Program-made: the position numbers and the translations under genes
In this document: positions 17,838 to 27,530 of the stretch, one piece after another
How positions within the stretch are numbered: the first letter of the stretch is position 1
Layout: every line of letters starts with the position of its first letter
Notes under the pieces: generated by a model
What the model was told of the DNA's origin: nothing
Seen by the model: only the letters and a program-made list of their open reading frames with translations
Database searches by the model: none
DNA from: JAKFYM01 sp964416595
GTDB taxonomy: Bacteria; Bdellovibrionota; UBA1018; CAIPTA01
Reading direction: 5' to 3'
NCBI GenBank assembly: GCA_964416595.1
Contig: CAYQES010000008.1
Location: forward strand, 1-64,000
Length of the DNA: 64,000 nt

Positions 17838-18352
17838 TCTAGGTAGGCTCGAACCGGATACCTTCCACGTGCTTCCCGGCGCCAGAGTTCACCGTCAGAA
17901 ACCAATTCCGTTTTCCGAAATTTTTCTACTAACACTCGCTTTTCTAATTCTCGCACCAGGAGGCTTTCGCCTTCGCGGGTGCGATTTTCTGTGCGGAAAA
18001 AACGGGAATAGCGCTGGCCAAGCTTTTGCCAACGATCTTTGCATTCCTCATTTTTATGGATTAGGCGCACAGCCTGGGGAATCAAGCCTGCTGTAGATAA
18101 TTTTTTGCTGCGGGCTTCGAGGTACATGAGTTCTTCGTCCACATAGCTTTCGAGGAGTTCTTTTTTATCTTCGGAAAGAGCCTTTTCCCGCTTTAAAACT
18201 CCGGCACATACCAGCACGCCATCCACTTCCTTGAAACGAACTAGATCTGATTGCAGAACGGCTTCACGGCCCACCTTGGCCACCAAAGCATCTATCTGAT
18301 TGTCGTCTTGGGCCCAGAGGAGAAACGGAAAAAACAATGCAAGTATAAGCAT
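17834..18352 (-). CDS. SurA N-terminal-like periplasmic chaperone without PPIase domain
   Basis: Using the start at 18352, the 172-residue product has a signal peptide (MLILALFFPFLLWA) and a helical domain beginning with a SurA-like strand (ALVAKVGREAVLQSDL) followed by a helix resembling SurA and PpiD N-terminal domains. No parvulin PPIase domain follows, so it would be a holdase-like chaperone or a divergent relative. A longer frame reaches 18454 but adds no signal peptide. The stop of the upstream lipoprotein gene lies 7 nt before this start, suggesting coupling; the GGAGGG upstream is unusually far away. Confidence 0.72.
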   Translation of the reverse strand: MLILALFFPFLLWAQDDNQIDALVAKVGREAVLQSDLVRFKEVDGVLVCAGVLKREKALSEDKKELLESYVDEELMYLEARSKKLSTAGLIPQAVRLIHKNEECKDRWQKLGQRYSRFFRTENRTREGESLLVRELEKRVLVEKFRKTELVSDGELWRREARGRYPVRAYLE

Positions 18353-18359
18353 TCTTTCA

Positions 18360-18722
18360 TTATAGGACCCTCCGCAAAGGGATCGAAACATTTTTTCCTT
18401 CACCCACGGTGGCTTCTCCTGTAACCAGGAGGCGTCCGTCTTTATCAAAACCAAAAAAATTCACCACATCACCTTCTTCCACGGCTATGTCTAAACTCCC
18501 TCCGGAAGCCCAAAGGTAAGAGTTGGTTTCTTTTTCTCCTTTAATTTGCAAAACTTTGCGCTCCACCCCAAACCAAAAAAGATCTTGGGTTTCTCCGGAT
18601 GGCATTTGCAATTGCACCCTTAAAGCATTGGAGTCTTTTTCTTCCGGGCTTTTGCCACAACCGGGTACCGTGAGAAACACAATGGTCCAAAGGGACAGAA
18701 TTTTTACCAGACAATTTTGCAT
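18360..18722 (-). CDS. Small predicted lipoprotein
   Basis: From the start at 18722 the product is 120 residues with a signal sequence ending in a lipobox-like VPGC (Cys near 22), then a compact beta-rich domain. The start is supported by AAGGAGAT just upstream; the frame extends 73 codons further but that region looks non-coding and runs into the moxR promoter. No family is recognised. It heads the lipoprotein-SurA-like-RimI-RluA unit. Confidence 0.75.
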   Translation of the reverse strand: MQNCLVKILSLWTIVFLTVPGCGKSPEEKDSNALRVQLQMPSGETQDLFWFGVERKVLQIKGEKETNSYLWASGGSLDIAVEEGDVVNFFGFDKDGRLLVTGEATVGEGKNVSIPLRRVL

Positions 18723-18805
18723 AGGATCTCCTTCTTTACGCGGAAACAGGTTTAAAAAAACAAGCGCAATTCGCAAAGCAATTTCAAAGCCATACGCTAT
18801 GAATT

Positions 18806-18814
18806 TGCTATGAT
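18806..18814 (+). promoter_or_regulatory. Extended -10 promoter directly before moxR (possible leaderless start)
   Basis: TGCTATGAT carries a TGn extension and a five-of-six -10 hexamer (TATGAT, 18809-18814). Only 8 nt separate it from the ATG at 18823, which places the expected transcription start at or within 1-2 nt of the start codon. No Shine-Dalgarno or good -35 is visible. Confidence 0.5.
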
Positions 18815-18822
18815 TAGTTCCT

Positions 18823-19806
18823 ATGCAAGACGTTGAATTCCAGGAATCTGTAAAACAGAAAAGTGCCGCCTTAGGCGAAATCCTCAAAGAGTGCGAAAAA
18901 GTAGTAGTGGGCCAAAGAGCCATGATGGAAAAAATCCTCATGGCCTTCCTCTGCGATGGTCACATCCTCCTAGAAGGATTGCCCGGATTGGCTAAAACTT
19001 TGGCCGTGAAAACTTTCGCCAGTGTGATGGATCTTAGTTTCAATCGAATCCAATTCACTCCCGATCTTTTACCCTCGGATCTTGTGGGTAGTATGATTTA
19101 CAACCAGAAAACGGGCGATTTCTCCCCGAAGCAGGGCCCCGTTTTTTCCAATATTGTTCTCGCGGACGAAATCAACCGCGCTCCCGCTAAAGTGCAATCG
19201 GCCCTTTTAGAATCTATGGCCGAGCACCAAGTAACCTTGGGCGAAAAAACTTTTCCCCTGCCAGATCCTTTCACGGTGCTTGCCACCATGAACCCGATCG
19301 AACAAGAGGGAACTTACCAATTGCCGGAGGCCCAGCTCGATCGCTTCATGTTTAAAGTGAAAGTACCCTACCCCTCCCAAACGGAAGAAAAAACAATTTT
19401 GGACCGCATGAGTGGTTTAGAAGTTCCCAAGCTCGCTAAAAAAGCCCAGCCCCAAGCGCTGCAAGAATCCCGGGCCCTGGCCACGAAAATCTATTTAGAC
19501 GAAAAACTAAAAGACTATATCCTCAACATCATCTTCACCTCCCGCTTCCCGGAGAAAAAAGGACTCACGGATTTGAAAACTTTCATCCAAGTGGGCGCCT
19601 CTCCCCGGGCCACGATCGCCCTGGCCAAAGCTTCCCGCGCCTCTGCCTTTTTAATGGGTAGAACCTATGTGAGCCCCGACGACGTGAAAGCCGTTTGTTA
19701 CGATATTTTACGGCACCGCCTAGTACTCACCTATGAAGCCGAAGCTAACGACATCACGCCTGAGTCCGTAATTAGGAAAATACTGGATGTGGTGGAAGTT
19801 CCGTAG
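18823..19806 (+). CDS. moxR: MoxR-family AAA+ ATPase
   Basis: The 327-residue ATPase has Walker A GLPGLAKT (52-59), Walker B LADEINRAP, and the conserved ATMNPIEQEGTYQLPEAQLDRF segment with sensor and arginine-finger residues. MoxR proteins act as chaperone-like remodellers, often with von Willebrand A (VWA) proteins encoded beside them, as here. There is no Shine-Dalgarno before the ATG. It overlaps the DUF58 gene by 20 nt and heads the Bat operon. Confidence 0.95.
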   Translation: MQDVEFQESVKQKSAALGEILKECEKVVVGQRAMMEKILMAFLCDGHILLEGLPGLAKTLAVKTFASVMDLSFNRIQFTPDLLPSDLVGSMIYNQKTGDFSPKQGPVFSNIVLADEINRAPAKVQSALLESMAEHQVTLGEKTFPLPDPFTVLATMNPIEQEGTYQLPEAQLDRFMFKVKVPYPSQTEEKTILDRMSGLEVPKLAKKAQPQALQESRALATKIYLDEKLKDYILNIIFTSRFPEKKGLTDLKTFIQVGASPRATIALAKASRASAFLMGRTYVSPDDVKAVCYDILRHRLVLTYEAEANDITPESVIRKILDVVEVP

Positions 19807-20752
19807 ACAAGAAAAATCCGCGGCCGAAGAAGTGAGCGCCGAACAAGCCACGGAAATCCGTGCGTCCGGCAAAGCTCCACTTTCCAAAGTGGCCAAACAA
19901 GTAAAACACGTGGAACTTGTGACGAAAAAAAAATCTTCGGCCATGCTTTCCGGAGAATATAAATCCCGCTTCAAAGGCCAAGGCATGCAATTCTCCGATT
20001 CCCGCCTCTACCAATACGGAGATGATATCCGCCACATCGACTGGCGCACCACGGCCCGCATGCAATCCACTTATGTTAAAACCTTTGAAGAAGAGCGGGA
20101 GCTCACGATTCTCTTTGTGGTGGATGCCAGTGCATCCAATTCGTTTGGTAGCACAGGCGTGAGTAAAAGAGAGGCCTTGGCCATTGCCCTCGCTTGCATT
20201 GGTTTCTCGGCCATCGAGAATAATGATCGGGTTGGATTGATTTTTTTCAGCGATCAAGTGGAACGCTTCATCCCAGCAAAAAAAGGCCGAAAACATATCT
20301 TACGTTTGATTGACGAACTACTCACCTTCTCGCCCGCCTCTCCCAAAACAAATATGGATCCTGTGCTGGATTTTTTGCGCTCCACCACCAAACATGGGGC
20401 CGTGATTGTGCTGGCCAGCGATTTCTTCTCTAAATTTGATAAACGAAAACTCGAAATCTTAGCCAAAAAACATGACTTTATTTGCCTGCGGGCCGAGGAT
20501 CCACGGGATGGCGAACTTCCCAATGTGGGCTTGCTGCGCTTAGAGGATGCGGAAACGGGCGAGATGATTGTGTTACCCACAAGTTCCGCTTCTTTACGGA
20601 AAGAGTACGCCACTAGCCAGCGGGCTTTTAAAGAGCTGGTGGGTAAAATCTTGAAAAAAAGTGGCGCCTCCCTCGTAGATCTACCCACCAAGGAAGAGCC
20701 GGCGAAAGTGCTTCACCAATTCTTCCGCGCCCGTAGGGGAGTGCGCTCGTGA
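19787..20752 (+). CDS. DUF58 / VWA-like protein of the Bat operon
   Basis: The 321-residue protein carries the DUF58 signature YGDDIRHIDWRTTAR (about 77-91) and a VWA-type fold with a MIDAS-like DASASNS (about 111-117). It has no membrane segment. DUF58 proteins regularly follow moxR genes and are thought to be MoxR clients or partners. Overlaps are 20 nt with moxR and 4 nt (GTGA) with the next gene. Confidence 0.92.
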   Translation: MWWKFRRQEKSAAEEVSAEQATEIRASGKAPLSKVAKQVKHVELVTKKKSSAMLSGEYKSRFKGQGMQFSDSRLYQYGDDIRHIDWRTTARMQSTYVKTFEEERELTILFVVDASASNSFGSTGVSKREALAIALACIGFSAIENNDRVGLIFFSDQVERFIPAKKGRKHILRLIDELLTFSPASPKTNMDPVLDFLRSTTKHGAVIVLASDFFSKFDKRKLEILAKKHDFICLRAEDPRDGELPNVGLLRLEDAETGEMIVLPTSSASLRKEYATSQRAFKELVGKILKKSGASLVDLPTKEEPAKVLHQFFRARRGVRS

Positions 20753-21615
20753 CCGGCACTCTTTCGCTCTCGGAAAAAAGCGCTATCACCAAACCCCAAG
20801 TGGGGGACTTCATCCAAGTAGAAATTCTCTTGGACGAAAAAATCGGCAATGAGGGCGATACTTGGGTTCTTTTGCCCGAAAATCAGTCGTGGATCGCTAG
20901 CGGTAGCCTCACCTTAGCGGCAACATCCCTACAACCCATCTCGGGAGCAAACACAAAGTTCACTCTGCGGGCTTTAATCCACCAACCGGGATCTGTGCAT
21001 TCCGGAGAAGTTCTGCTGCAACATAAACCTTCCGGAAAAGAGATAAAAATCCCGGCTGCCAACCTTTCCTTGGAAATCCAAACGGAATCCAAGGAAGAAG
21101 CCTCGGAACCACCATGGTTACTACCCACGGTGCCCTTCGGGGGCTGGAATGTTTTTTTATTGTCTATTTTAGGCATTTTATTTTGCGTGGCTTTGTTTTT
21201 TGGAATCCGCGCTCTGTTAAAGAAAGTTGCTGCCCGCCGCAAACTGGACCACAAACAGCGGGCCATCCTAGCACTCCAGGCCCTCACTAAATTTGCAAAA
21301 TCTCAAAAAACTCTACAGCAACACGAATGGAAAAAATTCTCCTTTGAATTGGCCGGTATCTTAAGAAAATTTTCAGACGAAAATTTTTTAATCGATTCCA
21401 GCGATATGACAGATCGAGAATTTTTATCTGCTCTGCGATTACAGGCCAAAGCCCACGGGCAAGTGGATTCCCTGGCCCACATCCTCAGCACCATCGATGA
21501 AGTGCGTTACGGGAAAAAGGCGTTGGATGCCACCGTGGTGCCTGGCCTACTCTTAGAATCCAAACAATTCATTGAACACACCTTCCAATCCCGGGAAGAA
21601 GAAGGTGGGTTATGA
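20749..21615 (+). CDS. DUF4381-like single-pass membrane protein of the Bat operon
   Basis: The 288-residue protein starts at GTG in a GTGA overlap. An N-terminal beta-rich domain (about 1-115) is probably exposed to the periplasm, a membrane helix follows (about 127-150), then a basic helical cytoplasmic domain typical of DUF4381 proteins in MoxR/Bat clusters. I see no cleavable signal peptide. It is coupled to batA by an ATGA overlap. Confidence 0.78.
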   Translation: MTGTLSLSEKSAITKPQVGDFIQVEILLDEKIGNEGDTWVLLPENQSWIASGSLTLAATSLQPISGANTKFTLRALIHQPGSVHSGEVLLQHKPSGKEIKIPAANLSLEIQTESKEEASEPPWLLPTVPFGGWNVFLLSILGILFCVALFFGIRALLKKVAARRKLDHKQRAILALQALTKFAKSQKTLQQHEWKKFSFELAGILRKFSDENFLIDSSDMTDREFLSALRLQAKAHGQVDSLAHILSTIDEVRYGKKALDATVVPGLLLESKQFIEHTFQSREEEGGL

Positions 21616-22613
21616 GTTTTAAATACCCCCTCGTATTTCTGGTATTGCCAGTTGCCTGGTTTTTGCTCTACGTAGGTTTACGCCATGGTTCCTACCAAAA
21701 AATTCTATCCTTTCCTTTAAACCAAAGAAATTTTCGTAAACCAACCTTGATGCTAGTGCCCACCTGGGTGCCGTTTTTTTTTCGCTGCCTGGCTGTCTTA
21801 TTGGCTGTAATCGCCCTAGCGCGACCACAAACTTCTTCCTCCCAAGTGCGCCGCATTTCGGAAGGAATCGATATCATGCTGGCGTTGGATGTATCTAAGA
21901 GCATGACAATTGAAGATGTGGACGAAAGCGAAACCAATCGCCTAGATGTGGCCAAAGAAACCGTAAAGCGCTTTATCAATGGCCGCCGGGATGATCGTAT
22001 TGGCTTTTTGATGTTTGCCGGGGAAGCCATCACCCTTTGCCCCCCCACTCTAGACTACGAAATTCTCCTGCAATCCGTGAGTGATGCTGCGGTAGACATC
22101 CTAAAAGATGGCACCGCGATCGGTGAAGCCTTGGCCACAGCCGTGAACCGCGTAAAAGACAGCACAGCAAAATCCAGAGTGATCATTCTCATCACCGATG
22201 GTGATAGTAATATGGGTTCCATTGAGCCTCTCGATGCTGGCGACATAGCCGCGGGTTTCGGCATTAAAGTGTACTCCATCGCTTTAGGCAAAGAAGGAGT
22301 GGTGCGTTTTCCTGATTACCAAAACTTTTTTGGTGTGCGCAAGAAAGTGTACAGCCAAACCACTAGTACTATTAACCCTGAACTCCTGATGAAAATATCC
22401 GAGGAAACGGGCGGGAAATTCTTCCGGGCCGACGACCAAGACTCCCTGGATCGGGTGTTTGCGGAAATCAATAAATTGGAAAAAAACAAAATAGAAACCA
22501 AGGATCGGGTTTTATGGGAGGAACATTTCCAAGCTTTTCTTCAGTTTTCTTTGTTTTTTTTCCTATTGGATTTTTTGTTGCGGATGACCATTTTCCGCAT
22601 CCTGCCGGAGTAA
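21612..22613 (+). CDS. batA: BatA-type VWA membrane protein
   Basis: The 333-residue protein has two N-terminal membrane segments (about 5-22 and 55-72), a VWA domain with MIDAS DVSKSMTIED (about 93-102), Thr and Asp positions in TLDYE and LITDGDSN, and a C-terminal membrane helix (about 305-325). This is the BatA layout, implicated in aerotolerance in Bacteroides and in envelope integrity elsewhere. It lies 3 nt before batB. Confidence 0.92.
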   Translation: MSFKYPLVFLVLPVAWFLLYVGLRHGSYQKILSFPLNQRNFRKPTLMLVPTWVPFFFRCLAVLLAVIALARPQTSSSQVRRISEGIDIMLALDVSKSMTIEDVDESETNRLDVAKETVKRFINGRRDDRIGFLMFAGEAITLCPPTLDYEILLQSVSDAAVDILKDGTAIGEALATAVNRVKDSTAKSRVIILITDGDSNMGSIEPLDAGDIAAGFGIKVYSIALGKEGVVRFPDYQNFFGVRKKVYSQTTSTINPELLMKISEETGGKFFRADDQDSLDRVFAEINKLEKNKIETKDRVLWEEHFQAFLQFSLFFFLLDFLLRMTIFRILPE

Positions 22614-22616
22614 ACG

Positions 22617-24512
22617 ATGGAAGATTTTCGATTTTACAGCCCGGGCTACTTCTTTTTGCTACTGGCGCTGCCCGTGCTGCAGCTCATTCTCCATCGCATT
22701 CACCGTGGAGCGAAAGATCGCCTATTGCTCTTCGTGGCAGAAACAAATTTAAAATCGCTACTCAGAGAAAAAGGAAAGGGCGGAGGTGAACGTAAGCGTT
22801 TATTGTTTTGGCTCGGGATCGTGTTTTTGATCTTGGCCCTGGCCCGCCCCCAGGCCAATCCAATTGTAGAGGAAATGGAAGGCGCCAGCCTCGATATTTA
22901 TGTGCTCCTCGATGTTTCCCGCAGTATGGACGCGGAAGATATCCCTCCGAGTCGCCTGAAAAAAGCCAAAAAATCCATCGAAAGCCTCACACACCTACTC
23001 GCCGGCGATCGCATCGGCGTGATTGCTTTTGCCGGAACCGCTGTGATCCTTTCTCCGCTCACTGCAGATTACGAGGTGATTAAATTATTTTTGCAAAACG
23101 TGGATACTAGCCTAATCCAAAACCAAGGCACGGATATTTTAGGCGCCTTGGATCTAGCTAACCGAGCGATGGAACGGGGCGCGGAAAAAGTGGGGCCCGG
23201 TGGCCCGCGCACCAATGTGTTTTTGGTGATGAGCGATGGTGAAGATCACAACCATACGGATTGGAGTGTGGTGGATAAAATTCGCGACCAAGGCGGAACA
23301 ATTTTTTCCATCGCCTTTGGCACGGAAGCGGGCGCCTCGATTCCCGTACGCAATGAAAGAGGAGAACTATTTGGCTATAAACGGGACGCAGCCGGCACAC
23401 CCGTGAAAACATCTGTGCAAATCAAATCTTTACAAGAAATTGCCCAACGGGGTGGTGGCCAATTTTATTTCTCCACGCCCGATGAAGCGGAACTAAGAGA
23501 TGTGCTAGTTCGCATCCAAGGTTTGGATCGCACCGAGGCGGTCACAAAAAAAGCTAGAATCTACCAAGAGTATTTTATTCCTTTCTTGGCAGCGGGAATT
23601 TTTTGTCTGATTTTTTCTTTCTTCTCCATAAGAGCGCTGTTTACGAAGGCATTGAGGAAGGCTTTTCTGTTTTTATTCTTTTCATCCCTGGTGTTGGATA
23701 ATGCCCAAGCCTCGCCTTTTTCTTTTCTTTGGGACAAAGAAAAGCGCACCTTTGATGCGAGCCAGAAATTAGCCGAAGAAGGAAAAACAGAAGAGGCCGT
23801 AAACCAATGGAATGAATTACTCGCCGAATCACCCGATAGCCCTGAGATCAATTACAATATTGGCACCTTGCTCTTGGAGGGAAAAAAGGGCGACGAAGGT
23901 CGCGTGCCCTTGCAACGCCTCCTCAATCATGAAAATCCTTTGCGCCACCGGGCTCTTTTTAATATCGCCGGCTCCTACGCCACAGAAGAAAAAAAGGAGC
24001 AAGCCCGGGCCACTTACGCAGAATTGATCGATTCCCTCAGAAAACTACCTAATCCTTCCACCGAAGACCAAGAACTCCTCCAAATGGCCGTGGAAAATTT
24101 AAAGCGCCTAGCGGATCCTCAGAAAAATCCCCAAGGTGGCGGGCAAAATAACCAACAGCCCCCTCCCCAAGAAAATCCGGAAAATAAGGATCAAAAGAAG
24201 CAAGAAAACAAAAGCCAACAAGGGCAGGATAATAAAGACCCATCAGAAGACAAAAAGAACGAAGACGAGAAAGATAAAAAAGATCAGAACCAAGACAACA
24301 AAGACCAGAATCCGGAACAAAAACCGCCGGAGCCTAAGGGCTTGCAAAAAAAGCGCCCCAATTTCCAGGAAAAAAACAATATGGGTGAAGACGACGCTAA
24401 GCGCATGCTGGAAGCCCTAAAACAAAGAGAAAATAACCTGCAAAAAAGATTCTTAAAGAATAAAGATAAGGGAAGTGAGCGCCCGGACAATGCAAATGAT
24501 AAAGATTGGTAG
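22617..24512 (+). CDS. batB: BatB-BatC fusion: VWA membrane protein with TPR and charged tail
   Basis: The 631 residues combine a BatB half (membrane segments near 8-25 and 60-78, MIDAS DVSRSMDAED near 100, membrane helix near 322-342) with a BatC-like half after a second hydrophobic stretch near 347-365. That half has tetratricopeptide-type repeats (about 380-490) and a 140-residue tail very rich in Gln, Asn, Lys, Glu and Asp. In many genomes batB and batC are separate. The tail is low-complexity and probably disordered. It overlaps batD by 38 nt. Confidence 0.9.
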   Translation: MEDFRFYSPGYFFLLLALPVLQLILHRIHRGAKDRLLLFVAETNLKSLLREKGKGGGERKRLLFWLGIVFLILALARPQANPIVEEMEGASLDIYVLLDVSRSMDAEDIPPSRLKKAKKSIESLTHLLAGDRIGVIAFAGTAVILSPLTADYEVIKLFLQNVDTSLIQNQGTDILGALDLANRAMERGAEKVGPGGPRTNVFLVMSDGEDHNHTDWSVVDKIRDQGGTIFSIAFGTEAGASIPVRNERGELFGYKRDAAGTPVKTSVQIKSLQEIAQRGGGQFYFSTPDEAELRDVLVRIQGLDRTEAVTKKARIYQEYFIPFLAAGIFCLIFSFFSIRALFTKALRKAFLFLFFSSLVLDNAQASPFSFLWDKEKRTFDASQKLAEEGKTEEAVNQWNELLAESPDSPEINYNIGTLLLEGKKGDEGRVPLQRLLNHENPLRHRALFNIAGSYATEEKKEQARATYAELIDSLRKLPNPSTEDQELLQMAVENLKRLADPQKNPQGGGQNNQQPPPQENPENKDQKKQENKSQQGQDNKDPSEDKKNEDEKDKKDQNQDNKDQNPEQKPPEPKGLQKKRPNFQEKNNMGEDDAKRMLEALKQRENNLQKRFLKNKDKGSERPDNANDKDW

Positions 24513-26373
24513 CGCATTTCTATTTTTATTTAGCCTCTCGGCCCTAGGGCAAAACCCTACGCCATTGGTAACCGTTGTAGTTACTCCTAATCCCATTACA
24601 GAAAATCAAAGCGTACAATTGCGCATTGAAGTAGAAACCGTTCCTGGTAATACGGTTTTTCAGCCCCATTTCGACGCTCCTGATTTCATCCTAGTGGGCC
24701 CCCAACCTAGTTATGGTGGATCCATAACTACGCAATACTTCAACGGGCAAACTCAATCCGTGCGCAAATCGTTTTTTGAATATGTGTTGAATCCCAAAAA
24801 AACCGGCAACCTCGTGATCCGAAATATAAAAATCAAGGTGGGTAAGGAAGAGATCACTTCTCCCGATACCATGGTGAAAGTGTTGGCCGATACCTCCACA
24901 CCATTAGATCCGGCAGAGGAAGAAGAGGATGACCCAAATCCCGCAGCGCCCGGGTATTCTTCGGGATCCAATTTTACTCCGCCGCCTGATGATGCCCCCA
25001 AGCAGTTCAATAGTGATTTTACGGTTTTTGCTTCCATCAATAAAAAGCGGGCCTATGTTGGTGAGCCCATTGTAATTGAATACTGGCTCTATGATTTTGG
25101 TGGATTGCGACAAATCGAGATCCAAAAATGGCCCACCTTTGGCGGTTTCTGGAAAGAAGATCTAGAAATCGCGAGCACCTTTAATTTAGAAGAAGTTTAT
25201 ATTGGTGATCGCATGGCGAGACGCGCCTTTATTGGTCGCTACGCTCTCCACGGCATCAAACCGGGAAAAATCTCTCTGGATCGCTTAGTGATCAGGGGGC
25301 GCTACCTCTCACGCATTAGTACGCAAGGATATTTTCAAACCCAAGAGCTTCGCACTGGCATGCATGGCAGCCAAGATATCACCGTGGAAATCTTGCCCTT
25401 GCCATTGCCCAATCGACCAGAAAAATTTAGTGGCGCCGTGGGAGATTTTTTTCTAAAGGCCGAGGCGGACAAAACCACCGTAGCCCAACACACTCCGATT
25501 ACTTTTACTGTTACCGTGCAAGGCGTGGGAAATTTCCAGGCCATTGATTCTATTCCTTTGCCCCTGCCACCAGAATTTGAATTATACGAATCGAAAACCA
25601 ATGCCCGCGGTTCCAATCCAATTGGCACCCGTAGAGAATTACGCTCCCAAAAAACATTTCAGATCACCGCCGTTCCTAGAAAAGCAGGAACATTTGTGGT
25701 GGAGCCAATTACCTGGTGGTACTTCAATCCAGAAAAAGGTAGCTACCAAAAAGCCACCACTTCTCCCATCACGATCCAAGTAGCGGAAAATGCCGGCCAA
25801 ACCCCAGGCACCAACACCTATGCTACCGGTGGAGGCGCGCCTTATTCTCCGCCAGCAGAGGAGCTACGCCCCTTAAAAGATATTTCCCTTACGAAAGCCA
25901 ATAATCTTCCCCGCCAGTTAAACGTTTTTTTGATTATCCTTTGTTTGCTCAATGCCTGGCTCGGCTGGCTCTGGCTGCACAAAACCGCAAGTGCTTATTT
26001 AAAGGTTGTTCTACGGGATCCTTTTCGCGAAGCCAAACTTGAATGGGCAAGGGCTAAAACGGAAACTAGCAGCGCTTGGCTTTCTCGCTTAGAAGATTCT
26101 ATTTTTGCGGCAGGTGAAGTGCTCCTTGGTTCTAATCCCCGGGGTATTACTCGCGTTGATCTTGAAACCCACTGGCGGGAAAAAAATCTACCCCTGCCGC
26201 TCTTTCACCAAATAGCCTTAGTACTGGATCATTTGGACCAGCATCGCTTCAGCGCGAAAGCCCAAGGGCAAGAAAATGAAGCCTTGCGTACGCAGCTGCA
26301 AAATGAAGTAGAGGCGATCTTGAAAGAAGCGGCCAAGGTAAAACGCCGCTATCTAGCTAGCGATAGAACTTAG
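24475..26373 (+). CDS. batD: BatD oxygen-tolerance membrane protein
   Basis: The protein (632 residues from GTG 24475) has a signal peptide (core FLFLFSLSALG), repeated beta-sandwich domains typical of BatD, a Pro-rich linker near 145-170, and a C-terminal membrane helix (about 482-500) followed by a helical cytoplasmic domain. The start is uncertain: GTG at 24475 follows AAGGG, while ATG codons at 24490 and 24496 have no ribosome site. It is the last gene of the Bat operon and overlaps the convergent aminotransferase gene by 17 nt. Confidence 0.9.
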   Translation: MSARTMQMIKIGSAFLFLFSLSALGQNPTPLVTVVVTPNPITENQSVQLRIEVETVPGNTVFQPHFDAPDFILVGPQPSYGGSITTQYFNGQTQSVRKSFFEYVLNPKKTGNLVIRNIKIKVGKEEITSPDTMVKVLADTSTPLDPAEEEEDDPNPAAPGYSSGSNFTPPPDDAPKQFNSDFTVFASINKKRAYVGEPIVIEYWLYDFGGLRQIEIQKWPTFGGFWKEDLEIASTFNLEEVYIGDRMARRAFIGRYALHGIKPGKISLDRLVIRGRYLSRISTQGYFQTQELRTGMHGSQDITVEILPLPLPNRPEKFSGAVGDFFLKAEADKTTVAQHTPITFTVTVQGVGNFQAIDSIPLPLPPEFELYESKTNARGSNPIGTRRELRSQKTFQITAVPRKAGTFVVEPITWWYFNPEKGSYQKATTSPITIQVAENAGQTPGTNTYATGGGAPYSPPAEELRPLKDISLTKANNLPRQLNVFLIILCLLNAWLGWLWLHKTASAYLKVVLRDPFREAKLEWARAKTETSSAWLSRLEDSIFAAGEVLLGSNPRGITRVDLETHWREKNLPLPLFHQIALVLDHLDQHRFSAKAQGQENEALRTQLQNEVEAILKEAAKVKRRYLASDRT

Positions 26374-27472
26374 CGATCGTCTCCACGATCCTGGGGACAA
26401 GCTCTAAAGGCAATTCGGGGTACATCGGCAGCGATAGCACTTCTTTTTCCAACTGATCACAAACCGGTAAGCTAATAGATTTCTTTCCTTGCAAGAAGGC
26501 TGATTGTTTATGCATTGGCAAAGGATAGTAGATTTCACTGCCAATCAAATTTTCGGCAAGGAAAATTTTTAGTTGGTCCCGCTTTTGCGCGCGTACCGTG
26601 AATTGATTCCACACATGCTTTCTATTTTTGCCAATCACAGGCAAAAGGATTTCACTTAAATTCACGGAAGAAAAACAACGTTGGTAGTCTTGGGCAATCC
26701 GTGTGCGTTTTTCTTCGTACTGGGATAAGTGCCGCAACTTGATCCGCAGCACCGCTGCCTGGAAGGAATCTAAACGGGAATTCACGCCGATAACTTCATG
26801 GTAGTAACGCTGCTTAGATCCATGCACACGAATCATTTGCACGAGTTCGGCGCCCTCGGCGGTTTTCGCAGAAATCAATCCCGCATCCCCCATGGCACCA
26901 AGATTTTTGGTGGGATAAAAACTAAATGCGCCAAAATCTCCCCAGGCGCCAGATTGTTTACCTTTAAATTCTGACCCAATGCTTTGGGCGCAGTCCTCCA
27001 CGATAGGGATTGGATTTTTATTAGCTTTGCTCAAATGCAGAAGCGCTTCCATATCCACCATTTGCCCGAATAGATGCACAGGAATAATTGCCTTAGTGCG
27101 GTTAGTGATTTTTTTCTCAAGATCGGAGAGGCAAATATTGTAAGTTTCATCGCTGTCCACAAAAACAGGCGTTGCGCCTAAGCGCGCCACGCTACCGGCC
27201 GTAGCGTAAAAAGTGAAAGAAGGCACAAGCACTTCATCGCCCGGGCCAATGCCTAAACACATCAATGGCAGTAGCAATGCATCCGTGCCCGAAGCGCAGG
27301 AAATTGCATGGGCCACGTGGGTGTGAGCGCGAAACTCTTCTTCAAAAGCTTTTACTTCCTGCCCCAAAATAAAGGCCGAGGCATCCATTACCTTCCCTAA
27401 GGCCGCCATGATTTCGGCTTTTAGGGGCTGATTTTGGGCATGCACATCAATGAGTGGAATAGGCTTTTGCAT
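26357..27472 (-). CDS. DegT/DnrJ/EryC1-family sugar aminotransferase
   Basis: The 371-residue PLP enzyme has the family signatures SCASGTDALLLPL, PSFTFYATAG, PVHLFGQ, VEDCAQSIGS and the PLP lysine in FSFYPTKNLGAMGDAG (near residue 190). These enzymes transaminate keto-sugars of nucleotide diphosphates, giving 3-amino or 4-amino sugars. The sequence fits FdtB- or WbpE-like 3-aminotransferases, but the exact substrate cannot be fixed. It marks the left border of the polysaccharide region. The start has no Shine-Dalgarno, and a -10-like element lies 7 nt upstream. Confidence 0.9.
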   Translation of the reverse strand: MQKPIPLIDVHAQNQPLKAEIMAALGKVMDASAFILGQEVKAFEEEFRAHTHVAHAISCASGTDALLLPLMCLGIGPGDEVLVPSFTFYATAGSVARLGATPVFVDSDETYNICLSDLEKKITNRTKAIIPVHLFGQMVDMEALLHLSKANKNPIPIVEDCAQSIGSEFKGKQSGAWGDFGAFSFYPTKNLGAMGDAGLISAKTAEGAELVQMIRVHGSKQRYYHEVIGVNSRLDSFQAAVLRIKLRHLSQYEEKRTRIAQDYQRCFSSVNLSEILLPVIGKNRKHVWNQFTVRAQKRDQLKIFLAENLIGSEIYYPLPMHKQSAFLQGKKSISLPVCDQLEKEVLSLPMYPELPLELVPRIVETIAKFYR

Positions 27473-27479
27473 GAAGGTG

Positions 27480-27488
27480 GTTATAACA
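27480..27488 (-). promoter_or_regulatory. Extended -10 promoter before the aminotransferase gene
   Basis: On the minus strand TGTTATAAC (27488-27480) is a TGn-extended -10 with TATAAC as hexamer. Seven nt separate it from the ATG at 27472, so the transcript would begin at the start codon. Confidence 0.45.
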
Positions 27489-27530
27489 CGGGCCTGGAGA
27501 GAGGAGGAGGGAGTTTTTTTACTCTTTCTT

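Noticed and set aside
24100..24480. Repeat-rich stretch at the end of batB/C as tandem repeats
   Set aside because: It is low-complexity coding sequence for a Gln/Asn/Lys/Glu tail, without a fixed repeat unit.
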